From Gracilibacillus caseinilyticus (GTDB taxonomy: Bacteria > Bacillota > Bacilli > Bacillales > Amphibacillaceae), in assembly GCF_022919115.1 (NCBI RefSeq), contig NZ_CP095072.1, forward strand, positions 1,984,001 to 2,048,000: 64,000 nucleotides of DNA, given 5' to 3'. The notes under the pieces are model-generated. The model saw only the letters and a program-made list of their open reading frames with translations, made no database searches and was not told the DNA's origin. Positions within the stretch are counted from its first letter, which is position 1, and each line of letters begins with the position of its first letter. The translations under genes were made by a program, and so were the position numbers. Positions 1-12,050 of the stretch are shown piece by piece.

Positions 1-48
1 GAACAGTTGATCAGTGACTACATTAAAGAGGTAGGAGAAGAGCAATGA
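1..48 (+). CDS. atpF: ATP synthase Fo subunit b, C-terminal end (partial)
   Basis: Only the last 15 codons are in the window (EQLISDYIKEVGEEQ then TGA). The TGA at 46-48 overlaps the ATG of atpH at 45-47 (ATGA), the usual coupling of b and delta subunits in Bacillus ATP synthase operons. Identity rests mainly on position before atpH; the charged helical C-terminus fits the b-subunit stalk that contacts delta. Confidence 0.8.
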   Translation, partial: EQLISDYIKEVGEEQ

Positions 49-587
49 GTAAAACGAATGTAGCCAAACGTTATGCAGAAGCTCTTTTTCAAATTGCAAA
101 AGAAAAAGAAACGATTGATTTTCTCGAAGCAGAACTAGCAACTGTGAAAGAAGTTTTTCAAAGTAATCAAGAATTTCTTAAGTTCTTGCACCATCCGAAG
201 GTAGACGCAGATAAGAAGAAACAACTGTTAAATGAAGCGTTCCAGGGGTTCTCGAAGGATGTATTACATACACTTTCGTTATTGGTGGACCGCCACAATG
301 AAGCAATTATCGAAGAGATTGCAACAGCGTTCATTACCCTTGCACAAGATGCGAGAGGTGTGAAAGAGGCAACGATCTATTCTGTTCGTGCATTGTCTGA
401 TGCAGAGCAGGAAGAGATTCAACAAGTTTTCACTAAGAAATGGAATATTAAAGAGTTGAAGATAAATAATCAAATTGATCCGAACCTTCTAGGTGGAGTA
501 AAAATCAGAATTGGCAATACAGTCTATGATGGCTCTATTAAAGGGAAACTGGATCGCTTAGAACGACAAATCGCAACTGCAAATTAA
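45..587 (+). CDS. atpH: ATP synthase F1 subunit delta
   Basis: A 180-residue protein, the normal size for bacterial delta (OSCP). It joins the peripheral b-stalk to the top of the alpha3beta3 head at the cytoplasmic face. The N-terminal helical bundle starts with the typical SKTNVAKRYAEALFQIA, and the C-terminal part has the conserved NLLGGVKIRIGNTVYDGSI-type segment (here PNLLGGVKIRIGNTVYDGS). The start overlaps the atpF stop, with a GGAGAAGAG ribosome site just upstream, and atpA follows 21 nt later. Everything agrees with the standard atp operon. Confidence 0.97.
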   Translation: MSKTNVAKRYAEALFQIAKEKETIDFLEAELATVKEVFQSNQEFLKFLHHPKVDADKKKQLLNEAFQGFSKDVLHTLSLLVDRHNEAIIEEIATAFITLAQDARGVKEATIYSVRALSDAEQEEIQQVFTKKWNIKELKINNQIDPNLLGGVKIRIGNTVYDGSIKGKLDRLERQIATAN

Positions 588-602
588 GAACGATAGGGGT
601 GA

Positions 603-2117
<1,515 letters not shown>

Positions 2118-2127
2118 GAAGCGAGAG

Positions 2128-2156
2128 TTTCTGTAACGATACACGCGTTACAGAAA
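2128..2156 (+). other. Perfect 10-bp hairpin between atpA and atpG
   Basis: TTTCTGTAAC (2128-2137) and GTTACAGAAA (2147-2156) are exact reverse complements around a 9-nt loop. No T-run follows, so it is unlikely to be a strong intrinsic terminator. Within an operon it could stabilise or process the mRNA and help set subunit ratios (inference). Confidence 0.6.
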
Positions 2157-2208
2157 TCACTCAGCTTTCAATATAGGAAACGTTCAACCTTTTTGGAAAG
2201 GGCGGTGA

Positions 2209-3078
<870 letters not shown>

Positions 3079-3097
3079 TACAATCGGAATCATTTAG

Positions 3098-4516
<1,419 letters not shown>

Positions 4517-4545
4517 GAACGCCTTTTGCTTTTATTCCAGCCTAA

Positions 4546-4956
<411 letters not shown>

Positions 4957-4967
4957 GTAACAAAAAA

Positions 4968-5008
4968 CGGCTGCCGTAACCAACCAGGTTACGCGCAGCC
5001 ATTTTTTT
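4968..5008 (+). terminator. Intrinsic terminator of the atp operon
   Basis: The GGCTGC-CGTAAC arm (4969-4980) pairs with GTTACGCGCAGCC (4988-5000) with one bulge, and the run ATTTTTTTG follows. It lies directly after atpC. Confidence 0.9.
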
Positions 5009-5022
5009 GTACAAACTGTGCT

Positions 5023-5283
5023 CATTTTGAAATTGTCTATGTGCTAGGCTGTCGCTCCGCCCAACCACTCCGCATCCTGCGGGGCACGGATTCAGCTAGG
5101 CTACTACTTGAACTGCGTCTTTGCTGCCTTGTGCCGAGGAAGCCTGTTTCGAAGCAATACTTGCAGACACAGGCACAGACAAAGTGGACCTTCAGCTCGC
5201 GCAGGACGCGAAGTGGTTGGCCGGAGCGGTATCCCAGCACATAAACAATTTCAAAATCACTACCAAGTTAGTTAACATAATCC
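5023..5283. repeat. Dispersed palindromic repeat, copy A
   Basis: An intergenic element with long imperfect terminal inverted repeats. The left arm ATTTTGAAATTGTCTATGTG matches the reverse complement of the right end (CACATAAACAATTTCAAAAT), and pairing continues inward through the CGCTCCG / CGGAGCG and CCACTCCGCATCCTG / CAGGACGCGAAGTGG segments. The central core (about 5085-5190, with CTTGTGCCGAGGAAGC) is not self-complementary. The same arms and core recur near 10.2, 27.2, 42.2 and 52.4 kb. Small ORFs here on both strands are by-products of the palindrome. Confidence 0.88.
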
Positions 5284-5412
5284 TACTATAATAAAACAAT
5301 CCCAATAACGTGCGAATAACATCGCAATTATGACAAATCATCCGCAAAATTGCCGTCGAATTTCCCGGGAAATATCGAATCGTATCCAAAAAAACAGAAA
5401 TCGATCCAGATA

Positions 5413-5421
5413 TGTTACAAT
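5413..5421 (+). promoter_or_regulatory. Candidate extended -10 promoter for ywzB
   Basis: TGTTACAAT matches an extended -10 (TGnTATAAT) and lies 35 nt upstream of the ywzB ATG. No good -35 is seen 17 nt upstream, which is tolerated by extended -10 promoters. A separate start makes sense because the atp terminator and repeat A lie upstream. Confidence 0.4.
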
Positions 5422-5455
5422 ATAAAATAAATCATAGGTTAGTGAGGGATTTTGA

Positions 5456-5692
5456 ATGTTGGAGAGTTTAGCGCAGGATGGGTTGATCGGCATGTTATCT
5501 CATCTGCTTTTTATTGTGATCACATGGCAAGTATTGCAATCATTAAATTTTGATGAATGGTTCAAAAAGCATAAAGTAATGGAAGCAAGAATCTTCCTTA
5601 TATTAATCACGATTACGATCGGTTCCACCGTAAGTAACTTTTTCTTAGATTTCTTAAACTGGTCGCAGCAACTGTTATATATGTTTTCTTAA
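5456..5692 (+). CDS. ywzB: DUF1146 small membrane protein YwzB
   Basis: A 78-residue protein with two transmembrane segments (about 10-30 and 46-64) around a short charged loop (NFDEWFKKHKVMEAR). Length, sequence style and place between atpC and ywmB/murA match the YwzB/DUF1146 family of Bacillaceae. The function is unknown. ATG at 5456 follows GTGAGGG. Confidence 0.85.
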   Translation: MLESLAQDGLIGMLSHLLFIVITWQVLQSLNFDEWFKKHKVMEARIFLILITITIGSTVSNFFLDFLNWSQQLLYMFS

Positions 5693-5787
5693 GATATGCC
5701 AATTCATCTATATTAAAAAGATAAGATCTTCATGTATGGATACTTCATTTTCTGCCAATACTTTTTACTAAAAAAGGAGTGCGGGGA

Positions 5788-6489
5788 ATGAAGTATTTAC
5801 TTTTTTCTATTACGGCAATGATGATGATATTTTTTGTGCAGCAATTAGATGCGAAAACGACGGAGGATAATACGAAAGAGATAAATGATATGGTGGCGAT
5901 GATAGAGGAACAAGACTTGAATCTAGCAAACTTAGAAACTACTATTAGAGAAAGAAGAACAATTCAAGAAATTTCTCGTTTTATCGACAATCTGGAAGGG
6001 TATCAACTAACTATGGTTGACGACGATACGTATAAATTAGATTCAAACCGTCGGAATAATAGTGGGGTTAACGAATCATTATTAATAGTGCGCACATATG
6101 AAAAGAAAAATGAATATCAAGTACTTTATACTATTTCAACGACGAAAATGACGCCGGAAGTACTAGAAAAGTTTCAGGAGAATATAAAAGGAGTTACAAA
6201 ATCATTATTTACAGACAAAGCACAATATTTCTCTTGTGCACAAGCATGGAAAAATGGTATTATAGATATTGTTTCTTTTATAAATTTTGTAAAATCTGAA
6301 CTGAAAATGTCAATTATTGACGAAGTAAATGAGCCAGACTTCACTACATGGACTGGTTATACAGCGAAATGGAAGCAGGAAATACAGCAATATGATCAAG
6401 AATTCAATATACAAATCGCCGTTAGAGAAGGGATAGGAGACAGAAGTACCGTAACAATTGGAACACCTATCCTGATAAATGAATACTAA
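5788..6489 (+). CDS. ywmB: YwmB family secreted protein
   Basis: A 233-residue protein with an N-terminal signal-like hydrophobic segment (YLLFSITAMMMIFFVQQLDA) and a mixed alpha/beta body. It sits between ywzB and murA exactly as ywmB does in Bacillus; family members are annotated as TATA-box-binding-like folds of unknown role. I chose ATG 5788 rather than the in-frame GTG 5779, because GTG overlaps the Shine-Dalgarno AAAAAGGAG (5771-5779 region) that serves 5788. Confidence 0.75.
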   Translation: MKYLLFSITAMMMIFFVQQLDAKTTEDNTKEINDMVAMIEEQDLNLANLETTIRERRTIQEISRFIDNLEGYQLTMVDDDTYKLDSNRRNNSGVNESLLIVRTYEKKNEYQVLYTISTTKMTPEVLEKFQENIKGVTKSLFTDKAQYFSCAQAWKNGIIDIVSFINFVKSELKMSIIDEVNEPDFTTWTGYTAKWKQEIQQYDQEFNIQIAVREGIGDRSTVTIGTPILINEY

Positions 6490-6524
6490 TAATAATGAAT
6501 ATGCACTACAGAGGAGAATGAGCC

Positions 6525-7844
6525 TTGGAAAATATCATCGTTCGTGGTGGGAGGCAGTTAAATGGTACCGTTAAAGTAGAAGGTGCCAAAAATGCCGTAC
6601 TGCCTGTCATTGCAGCAAGCATAATTGCAAGTGAAGGAAAAAGTATTATACACGAAGTACCTGCATTAGCAGATGTACTCACTATAAATCAAGTATTAAC
6701 GCACATGAACGCAGAAGTTAAATATGAAAAGAACACCGTTACAGTTGATGCAACACAACCACTTCTAACAGAAGCTCCTTTTGAATATGTACGTAAAATG
6801 CGTGCTTCTGTACTGGTATTAGGGCCATTGTTAGCTCGTTATGGTCATGCGAAGGTTGCTATGCCGGGAGGATGTGCAATTGGCTCAAGACCTATTGACC
6901 TTCACTTAAAAGGCTTCGAAGCAATGGGGGCAGATGTACATGTAGGTAATGGTTTTGTTGAAGTTTCAACAAATGGCAGATTGAAGGGTGCAAAGATCTA
7001 TCTGGATATGCCGAGTGTTGGAGCAACAGAGAACATTATGATGGCCGCAGCACTTGCAAATGGTAAGACAATCATCGAGAATGCTGCAAAGGAACCAGAA
7101 ATAGTAGACTTGGCCAACTATCTGAACAAAATGGGTGCGCATGTTATTGGAGCAGGAACTGAGACAATTAAAATCGAAGGCGTCGATAGACTGTATGGCG
7201 CAGAGCATACGATTATCCCGGACCGTATTGAGGCGGGAACATTTATGGTAGCTGCAGCAATTACAGGTGGAAATGTTTTGATTGAGAACGCTGAAGTGGA
7301 TCATATGCGCGCACTAGTATCGAAGATGGAAGAAATGGGAGTCCGTATTCTTGAAGAAGCGGATGGTGTTCGCGTGATTGGACCGAAAACTCTTCAATCG
7401 ACCGATATTAAGACATTGCCACACCCAGGTTTTCCAACGGATATGCAGTCACAGATGATGGCACTTATGCTACATGCAGCAGGTACAAGTGTAATTACTG
7501 AAACTGTTTTTGAAAATCGTTTTATGCATGTTGAAGAATTTAGAAGAATGAATGCGAAATTGAAGATCGAAGGCCGCAGTGTGATTGTAGAAGGTCCTGT
7601 AAGTTTACAAGGGGCTGAAGTAGCTGCCACAGACTTACGCGCAGGAGCTGCGTTAATTTTGGCAGGACTGGTAGCAGATGGTTACACACGTGTTACTTCT
7701 CTGCACCATATTGACAGAGGGTATGTCGATATCACGGAAAAATTTGCGAAACTCGGGGCGGATATTGAACGCGTTAACGCAATGGAAACATCTTTTGTAG
7801 CAGAAGCTAATATAGCGGATACAGAACAAATAGAAGTACAATAA
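6525..7844 (+). CDS. murA: UDP-N-acetylglucosamine 1-carboxyvinyltransferase MurA
   Basis: A 439-residue enzyme of the first committed step of peptidoglycan synthesis, transferring enolpyruvate from PEP to UDP-GlcNAc in the cytosol. The fosfomycin-target Cys is present at residue 117 ([14 protein letters not shown]), and the Lys-Asn pair (AKNAVLP) is at residues 22-23. The two inside-out alpha/beta domains appear complete. It starts at TTG 6525 behind GAGGAGA. The location before spoIID identifies it as the MurAA-type paralogue. An intrinsic terminator follows. Confidence 0.97.
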   Translation: MENIIVRGGRQLNGTVKVEGAKNAVLPVIAASIIASEGKSIIHEVPALADVLTINQVLTHMNAEVKYEKNTVTVDATQPLLTEAPFEYVRKMRASVLVLGPLLARYGHAKVAMPGGCAIGSRPIDLHLKGFEAMGADVHVGNGFVEVSTNGRLKGAKIYLDMPSVGATENIMMAAALANGKTIIENAAKEPEIVDLANYLNKMGAHVIGAGTETIKIEGVDRLYGAEHTIIPDRIEAGTFMVAAAITGGNVLIENAEVDHMRALVSKMEEMGVRILEEADGVRVIGPKTLQSTDIKTLPHPGFPTDMQSQMMALMLHAAGTSVITETVFENRFMHVEEFRRMNAKLKIEGRSVIVEGPVSLQGAEVAATDLRAGAALILAGLVADGYTRVTSLHHIDRGYVDITEKFAKLGADIERVNAMETSFVAEANIADTEQIEVQ

Positions 7845-7852
7845 TAGAGATA

Positions 7853-7892
7853 AGAGGACAGCAGAGACATATGCTAGTCCTCTTTTTCTTTC
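7853..7892 (+). terminator. Intrinsic terminator after murA
   Basis: AGAGGAC (7853-7859) pairs with GTCCTCT (7877-7883) and is followed by TTTTCTTTC. It isolates the vegetative murA from the sporulation gene spoIID. Confidence 0.85.
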
Positions 7893-8005
7893 ATAAAAAT
7901 CACTAATGACAACGAGAAGAGCCAAGTTTATCTATAATGTTCTATTCTCCTAATCTTGTGAATAAAATAGAGTAGAAATACAAGACAAGAATGAGGAGGT
8001 TATTC

Positions 8006-9064
8006 ATGGCCAAATGGCAGTACAAAAAAACCAAACAGTCCAACTGGAAAATGCCCGTCATAGTCATCGTAGCAACTTTACTGACCTTTATGTTCATCGT
8101 ACCTACAATCATAGTTATTCCGTTTAAAGGGGATAACGCAACACAAGCATCTATCGAAAAACAGGCCGAAGAAGCGACAGCTGCAGCACCCGTCACATTG
8201 GATTCTCCTTTTGATGTCAATGTCTTACGTAGTGAAACGGACGAAGTCGAAAAGGTACCATTGGAGGATTATGTCGTACACGTAGTTGCCTCGGAGATGC
8301 CCGCAGATTTCGAATTAGAGGCATTGAAGGCACAAGCGCTAGCGGCAAGAACGTATATCACTCAATACCTAACACAAGGTCAACAAGGCAAGTTAGAAGG
8401 TGGGGCAGATGTAACCGATACCGTCCAGCATCAAGTTTATAAGAACGAAGATGAACTACGCCAAGTGTGGGGGAGTGATTATCATTGGAAAATTGAAAAA
8501 ATCACAGAAGCAGTAGCAGCCACACAAGGTAAGATTATCACTTATAGTAACCAGCCGATCACACCAGCATTCTTCTCTACAAGTAACGGATATACCGAGA
8601 ATTCGGAAGATTACTGGGAAGGCGAACTGCCATACCTTCGTACGGTGGAAAGCCCATGGGATGAAGAAATTTCACCTAAATTTTTTGATCAAAAGATATT
8701 TACGAAGCCAGAATTAGAAAAAAAATTAGGTGTAACGATTTCCAGTCAGATCAATGATTTTCAATTGACGAGGACAGAAAGTAAACGGGTAGAAACTGTC
8801 AAAATAGGTGACAATACATTCTCAGGTCGTGATATACGAGAAAAACTCGGCCTGCCATCGAATGACTTCACAATCACGAAAAAAGACGATCATTACGTCT
8901 TTACTACGAAAGGATATGGGCATGGCGTCGGTATGAGTCAATACGGAGCAAATGGCATGGCGAAGGAAGGAAAAACGTACGAAGAGATCATCGAATATTA
9001 CTACCAGGGCGTGCAGGTTTCCACGCTGGAAAAGGCAACACCAAAACTTTTAGTAAAAAAATAA
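8006..9064 (+). CDS. spoIID: Stage II sporulation protein D (SpoIID)
   Basis: A 352-residue, membrane-anchored lytic transglycosylase of the mother cell. With SpoIIP and SpoIIM it degrades septal peptidoglycan to drive engulfment. One N-terminal TM segment (about residues 17-38) precedes the SpoIID domain. That domain includes VASEMPADFELEALKAQALA, which holds the catalytic-type Glu, and the C-terminal GYGHGVGMSQYGANGMA motif. ATG 8006 is preferred over the in-frame ATG 7991, because the latter lies in the AGGAGG ribosome site. The gene is expected to be sigma-E dependent, but I could not identify the promoter with confidence. Confidence 0.95.
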   Translation: MAKWQYKKTKQSNWKMPVIVIVATLLTFMFIVPTIIVIPFKGDNATQASIEKQAEEATAAAPVTLDSPFDVNVLRSETDEVEKVPLEDYVVHVVASEMPADFELEALKAQALAARTYITQYLTQGQQGKLEGGADVTDTVQHQVYKNEDELRQVWGSDYHWKIEKITEAVAATQGKIITYSNQPITPAFFSTSNGYTENSEDYWEGELPYLRTVESPWDEEISPKFFDQKIFTKPELEKKLGVTISSQINDFQLTRTESKRVETVKIGDNTFSGRDIREKLGLPSNDFTITKKDDHYVFTTKGYGHGVGMSQYGANGMAKEGKTYEEIIEYYYQGVQVSTLEKATPKLLVKK

Positions 9065-9073
9065 TTTTTTTAT

Positions 9074-9103
9074 GTATATTTTTTCCTCTATTTGATCACA
9101 ATG
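9074..9103 (+). promoter_or_regulatory. Candidate sigma-F promoter of spoIIQ
   Basis: GTATA (9074-9078), 15 nt, then GATCACAATG (9094-9103). This fits the forespore sigma-F consensus GYATA-N15-GGNNANANTW with one mismatch in the second G, and sits 20 nt before the spoIIQ ATG. spoIIQ is a known sigma-F gene in Bacillus subtilis; assignment here is by consensus and context. Confidence 0.5.
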
Positions 9104-9122
9104 GTTGCTGAGGTGATGCATA

Positions 9123-10043
9123 ATGGAGGAAAACAAAAACGTTTCAAAAAATAGCTGGAAACGTATCTTCAAGAAAAGATGGTTCTTTCCTGCAGTATAT
9201 TTAGCAGTAGCGGCTCTACTTTTAACAGGGGTATTATGGTATCAGAATGCTATCAATCAAGTTCCAGAGGCTGCGGAAGACATGCAAGATCAATTGAATG
9301 GTGAGCAGGAAAGTCAGGATGACGAAGACGCAACAACAGTCATGCAACAACAGGAAATGCTAGAAATGCCAGTAGCGGAAGACTTGCAAACGGAAATCGT
9401 GACAAAATTTTATGATTATGGTGCAGATGCAGAAACACAGGAACAAGCGTTAATTCTACACGAAAATCAATACTATCAAAGTGATGGAATTGATATCTCT
9501 ACATCTGGAGATGAAGCTTTTGACGTAAGTGCTGCACTATCAGGTACAGTAGCAGAAGTGAAACAAGATCCACTACTAGGTAACGTAGTGAAATTAGAGC
9601 ACGATTTCGGTGTTACAACGTATTACGCTAGTTTAGAAGAGATTCTCGTAGAGCAAGGTAGTACAGTAGAACAAGGTCAGGCAATCGCAACAGCTGGACA
9701 GAACACACTCGGTCAGGAACATGGTATTCACGTCCATTTTGAAGTAAGAAAAGATGGTACACCCGTGAACCCTGAAGATTTTGTTAATCAACCTATTAAC
9801 AAGATTATAGCTCCTGATCAAGAGGATGCAGAATCAGATACCGAAACGGACACGGAGACAGATCAAGGAACGGAAGCAGACACGGAAACGGATGATAGCG
9901 AAGATAAAGCCCCTGCTGCTGAAGAAGAAGACAATACAGATGATGCAGAAGAGACACCAGAGGATACCGAAGAAGATTCTACTAATAACTCAGAATCTGA
10001 AATGGAAAATAGTGAATCTTCAAGCGCAATGGAAAATGCATAA
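9123..10043 (+). CDS. spoIIQ: Stage II sporulation protein Q (SpoIIQ), LytM-like
   Basis: A 306-residue forespore membrane protein that forms the SpoIIQ-SpoIIIAH channel across the septum. One TM helix (about residues 20-40), a linker, then a degenerate M23/LytM domain (about 115-220). The HVHFE (HxH) motif is kept, but the first metal-binding His of active M23 enzymes is missing (YYQSDGIDIS instead of H..GxDI), as known for SpoIIQ, so it is probably not an active peptidase. Unusual is a tail of about 85 residues almost wholly D/E/T/S, longer than in B. subtilis. ATG follows GAGGTGA. Confidence 0.94.
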   Translation: MEENKNVSKNSWKRIFKKRWFFPAVYLAVAALLLTGVLWYQNAINQVPEAAEDMQDQLNGEQESQDDEDATTVMQQQEMLEMPVAEDLQTEIVTKFYDYGADAETQEQALILHENQYYQSDGIDISTSGDEAFDVSAALSGTVAEVKQDPLLGNVVKLEHDFGVTTYYASLEEILVEQGSTVEQGQAIATAGQNTLGQEHGIHVHFEVRKDGTPVNPEDFVNQPINKIIAPDQEDAESDTETDTETDQGTEADTETDDSEDKAPAAEEEDNTDDAEETPEDTEEDSTNNSESEMENSESSSAMENA

Positions 10044-10048
10044 ATACG

Positions 10049-10088
10049 AATCTCCTTACCTGTGAAAATAGGTAAGGAGATTTTTTTG
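10049..10088 (+). terminator. Intrinsic terminator after spoIIQ
   Basis: AATCTCCTTACCT pairs with AGGTAAGGAGATT, followed by a T7 run and GC. Confidence 0.93.
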
Positions 10089-10210
10089 CATGGCAGGAAT
10101 ACTATAAAATTCTCTCAGATAGCATTCTGGCTTAAAAGAACCACATATATAATGTATGACATGAAGGCAAATTACAAAAATAATAATGTGATTTGGTTTC
10201 TTATAATAAG

Positions 10211-10374
10211 GATTATGTAATGCTAGCATGTTTTGCGAAATGATTATATTGATAGAAAGTATTTGCTTAGCAAAGCTCTAGAAATATGCTCCACAGGACG
10301 CGAAGTGGTTGGTCGAGCGGGTATCCTACCACTAACAACATGTCAAAATAACCGCTAAGCTAACTGACATAATC
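10211..10374. repeat. Dispersed palindromic repeat, copy B (short)
   Basis: Starts GATTATGTAA and ends GACATAATC, the conserved termini of the family. The left arm is of the second type (GCTTAGCAAAGCTCTAGAAATATGCTC), the right arm of the first type (GGACGCGAAGTGGTTGGTCGAGCGGGTATCC, read in two halves). The central core seen in copies A, D and E is missing, so the two arms meet at CCACAGGACGCG. Confidence 0.8.
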
Positions 10375-10388
10375 TGTATTAAAGGAAG

Positions 10389-10541
10389 TTGTATTTAGAG
10401 GATCGAGCGAGATGCCTAGTTTTTATATACAACGAACATAACGTTCCTAAAAGCGATCATCCTGTCGATAATATGAGGTATTTGACGAACGAATATACCG
10501 ATTTACCTATTGAAATCTATCTCGAATATGAAATAATATAG
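10389..10541 (+). pseudogene. Possible gene remnant between repeat B and the AimR-like gene
   Basis: An open frame of 50 codons from TTG 10389 to TAG 10541 reads like a protein end (VPKSDHPVDNMRYLTNEYTD, then LPIEIYLEYEII). It has no usable ribosome site and begins right at the border of repeat B. I do not recognise it. It may be the C-terminus of a gene cut by the repeat or by deletion, or chance. Confidence 0.25.
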
Positions 10542-10562
10542 TAATGTGAAAGGAGATCGCAA

Positions 10563-11594
10563 ATGGAAACTACAAAAATAAAAACTGGGATGATCCGCGA
10601 ATATTTTGAATCCGAGAAGCAGATGCAACTCTCACAATTTCTCACGATGATCAGCCTAGATAACGACGAAACACAGGAACTATCCATCACTAAAGATTTT
10701 TTACTTCTTAGTAACTCCACCACAGATCAACGTCTTGCCTTAGAATATTTTTACATCAATCGATCCTACCAGGAAGTGCAGTACTTTATTAAATTAAATA
10801 AGGAACATTGTCATCCGCTAAATAAAAATTCAGCAAAACTATATCAGCTTATGCTCGACTTAAGAGCGGGCAAACCTGCCCATGAAGTTAGGGCACTCGC
10901 GAAAACGGTTTCCGCCGATACACCAGAATTAAAGTGTATAAAATACTTTTTAAATATAGAGGTAGATTCAAAAGTATATAACTTTGAAAGAATCGGATAT
11001 TTTTTAAACAAAATCCAAAAACAAATATGTTATGTGGATAATCCACTTTTGATTACTTTCTTTAATAGTAGAATTCAAATTATTTTGTTTCATTATTATT
11101 GGAAGCGCAACGAATTAATTCTGGCAAGGAAACATGCTTACGAAGCACTGCAGCTACCGCATCAAGCCAAACAAAAAGCAGAACTTCATTTGAATTTGGC
11201 ATTAACGTATATTTATGAAGATTTTCATTCGTGTCTCTATCACATCGAAGAGGCAAAATACTTGGCAATCGCCCTGGATGATAGAGAAACTTTAGATATG
11301 ATTGATAATTTCACCTATCCATTTGTTTGTGCGCATTTTGGAAAGACTGAAGGTGTAGACACAAAACATCCTGTAGAAAAAGCACATCTTGAAATTGCGA
11401 AAGGGAACTTCGATGTAGCAACGCAAATGCTGGAAGGCCTCGAATTCACCACTCCCTTCTCGCAATACTATTTAGGACTCGCCACCAAGAAGCAACATTT
11501 TTTTATACATTCTTACCAACACTTTATGGAGAAAAGGAGTGATCATTTTTTTGCTAAATTGCCACTTAAAGCTTCTGAAGGATTAGGTTTATAA
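10563..11594 (+). CDS. AimR-like TPR peptide-receptor protein
   Basis: A 343-residue all-helical protein resembling the TPR part of AimR, the arbitrium peptide receptor of Bacillus phages. From memory of phi3T AimR I see matching patterns: xLAKxVxxxTxExKC, the mid-protein ARKHAYEAL / AELHLNLALTYIYED helices (compare NAREICENI / AIAYLTLGNSYIFES) and a C-terminus FFAKLPLKASEGLG (compare YFLKLPLLELKKLG). The N-terminal region is short and lacks an obvious helix-turn-helix, so DNA or other binding is uncertain. It ends about ten residues early. AGGAG lies before ATG 10563. No phage genes surround it; it lies alone between spoIIQ and spoIIID. It might act on a short peptide encoded just downstream. 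Confidence 0.7.
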   Translation: METTKIKTGMIREYFESEKQMQLSQFLTMISLDNDETQELSITKDFLLLSNSTTDQRLALEYFYINRSYQEVQYFIKLNKEHCHPLNKNSAKLYQLMLDLRAGKPAHEVRALAKTVSADTPELKCIKYFLNIEVDSKVYNFERIGYFLNKIQKQICYVDNPLLITFFNSRIQIILFHYYWKRNELILARKHAYEALQLPHQAKQKAELHLNLALTYIYEDFHSCLYHIEEAKYLAIALDDRETLDMIDNFTYPFVCAHFGKTEGVDTKHPVEKAHLEIAKGNFDVATQMLEGLEFTTPFSQYYLGLATKKQHFFIHSYQHFMEKRSDHFFAKLPLKASEGLGL

Positions 11595-11630
11595 AAAAGA
11601 TAATCCAAGGGAATAGGAGAAATTCGATTA

Positions 11631-11678
11631 ATGAAGTCAATTAAAAAAATGGATCCAGACTACGGTGATATCGGATGA
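11631..11678 (+). CDS. 15-residue ORF downstream of the AimR-like gene (candidate peptide)
   Basis: ATG 11631 encodes MKSIKKMDPDYGDIG. AGGAGA lies 11 nt upstream, and the ORF is placed between the AimR-like stop (11594) and a terminator hairpin, so it shares that transcript. Arbitrium AimP genes sit in this position, but they encode about 40 residues with a secretion signal and end in a hexapeptide such as xxxRGA. This one has no hydrophobic signal, so the assignment is speculative. Confidence 0.3.
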   Translation: MKSIKKMDPDYGDIG

Positions 11679-11680
11679 AA

Positions 11681-11708
11681 GGTGATGGCTCAGCCATCAT
11701 CTTTTTCC
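11681..11708 (+). terminator. Intrinsic terminator behind the AimR-like gene and small ORF
   Basis: TGATGGC (11683-11689), loop TCA, GCCATCA (11693-11699), then TCTTTTTCCTT. The stem is 7 bp with partial pairing beyond. Confidence 0.75.
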
Positions 11709-11777
11709 TTGTAGTGAGACTTTGGGGATGGTAGCGGAAGTTAGTGAAAGAGTACAAAAGTGCGGAGGTAGGTAGTT

Positions 11778-12050
11778 GATTTGTCTCCATTGGGGGAGAA
11801 AGGATACAAAAGAGGAAAAGCAAAAGGAAGATTTGTCTCGAAATTGGAGAAAGGGAACAAAAGAGAAGAGCGCACCAGAAGATTTGTCTCCATTGGGGGA
11901 GAAAGGATACAAAAGAGGAAAACCAAGCCGAAGATTTGTCTCGAAAGTGGAGGAAGGGAACAAAAGAGAAGAGCGCACCAGTAGATTTGTATCCATTTGG
12001 AGAGAAAGGATACAAAAGAGGAAAGCTTGCCCCTAAAGATTTGTCTCCAA
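11778..12050. repeat. Direct-repeat array, 51-54-nt units in two alternating types
   Basis: Units begin GATTTGTCTC at 11778, 11830, 11881, 11933, 11984 (GATTTGTATC) and 12038. Odd units continue CATTGGGGGAGAAAGGATAC; even units continue GAAATTGGAGAAAGGGAACA and end in GAGCGCACCAG. Thus a dimer of about 103 nt is repeated 2.5 times. The strand is purine-rich, so long ORFs appear on both strands, but they have no start signals and each reads a different phase of the same repeat. I regard it as non-coding. Confidence 0.85.

Noticed and set aside
2128..2156. Intrinsic terminator between atpA and atpG
   Set aside because: Perfect stem but no T-run, and termination inside the F1 operon would be harmful; listed only as a hairpin.
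5037..5389. Overlapping 65-67-residue ORFs on both strands in the post-atp region
   Set aside because: They come from the palindromic repeat; both strands read nearly the same peptide start because the arms are inverted copies. There are no ribosome sites.
10563..11594. Prophage or arbitrium phage module
   Set aside because: Only the receptor-like gene is present. No integrase, repressor, structural or lysis genes are within 20 kb, and the flanks are the conserved sporulation genes.
11778..12050. CRISPR array
   Set aside because: Whole units are conserved, with no unique spacers, and units are of two alternating types. No cas genes are in the window. The same applies to 16706-16905.
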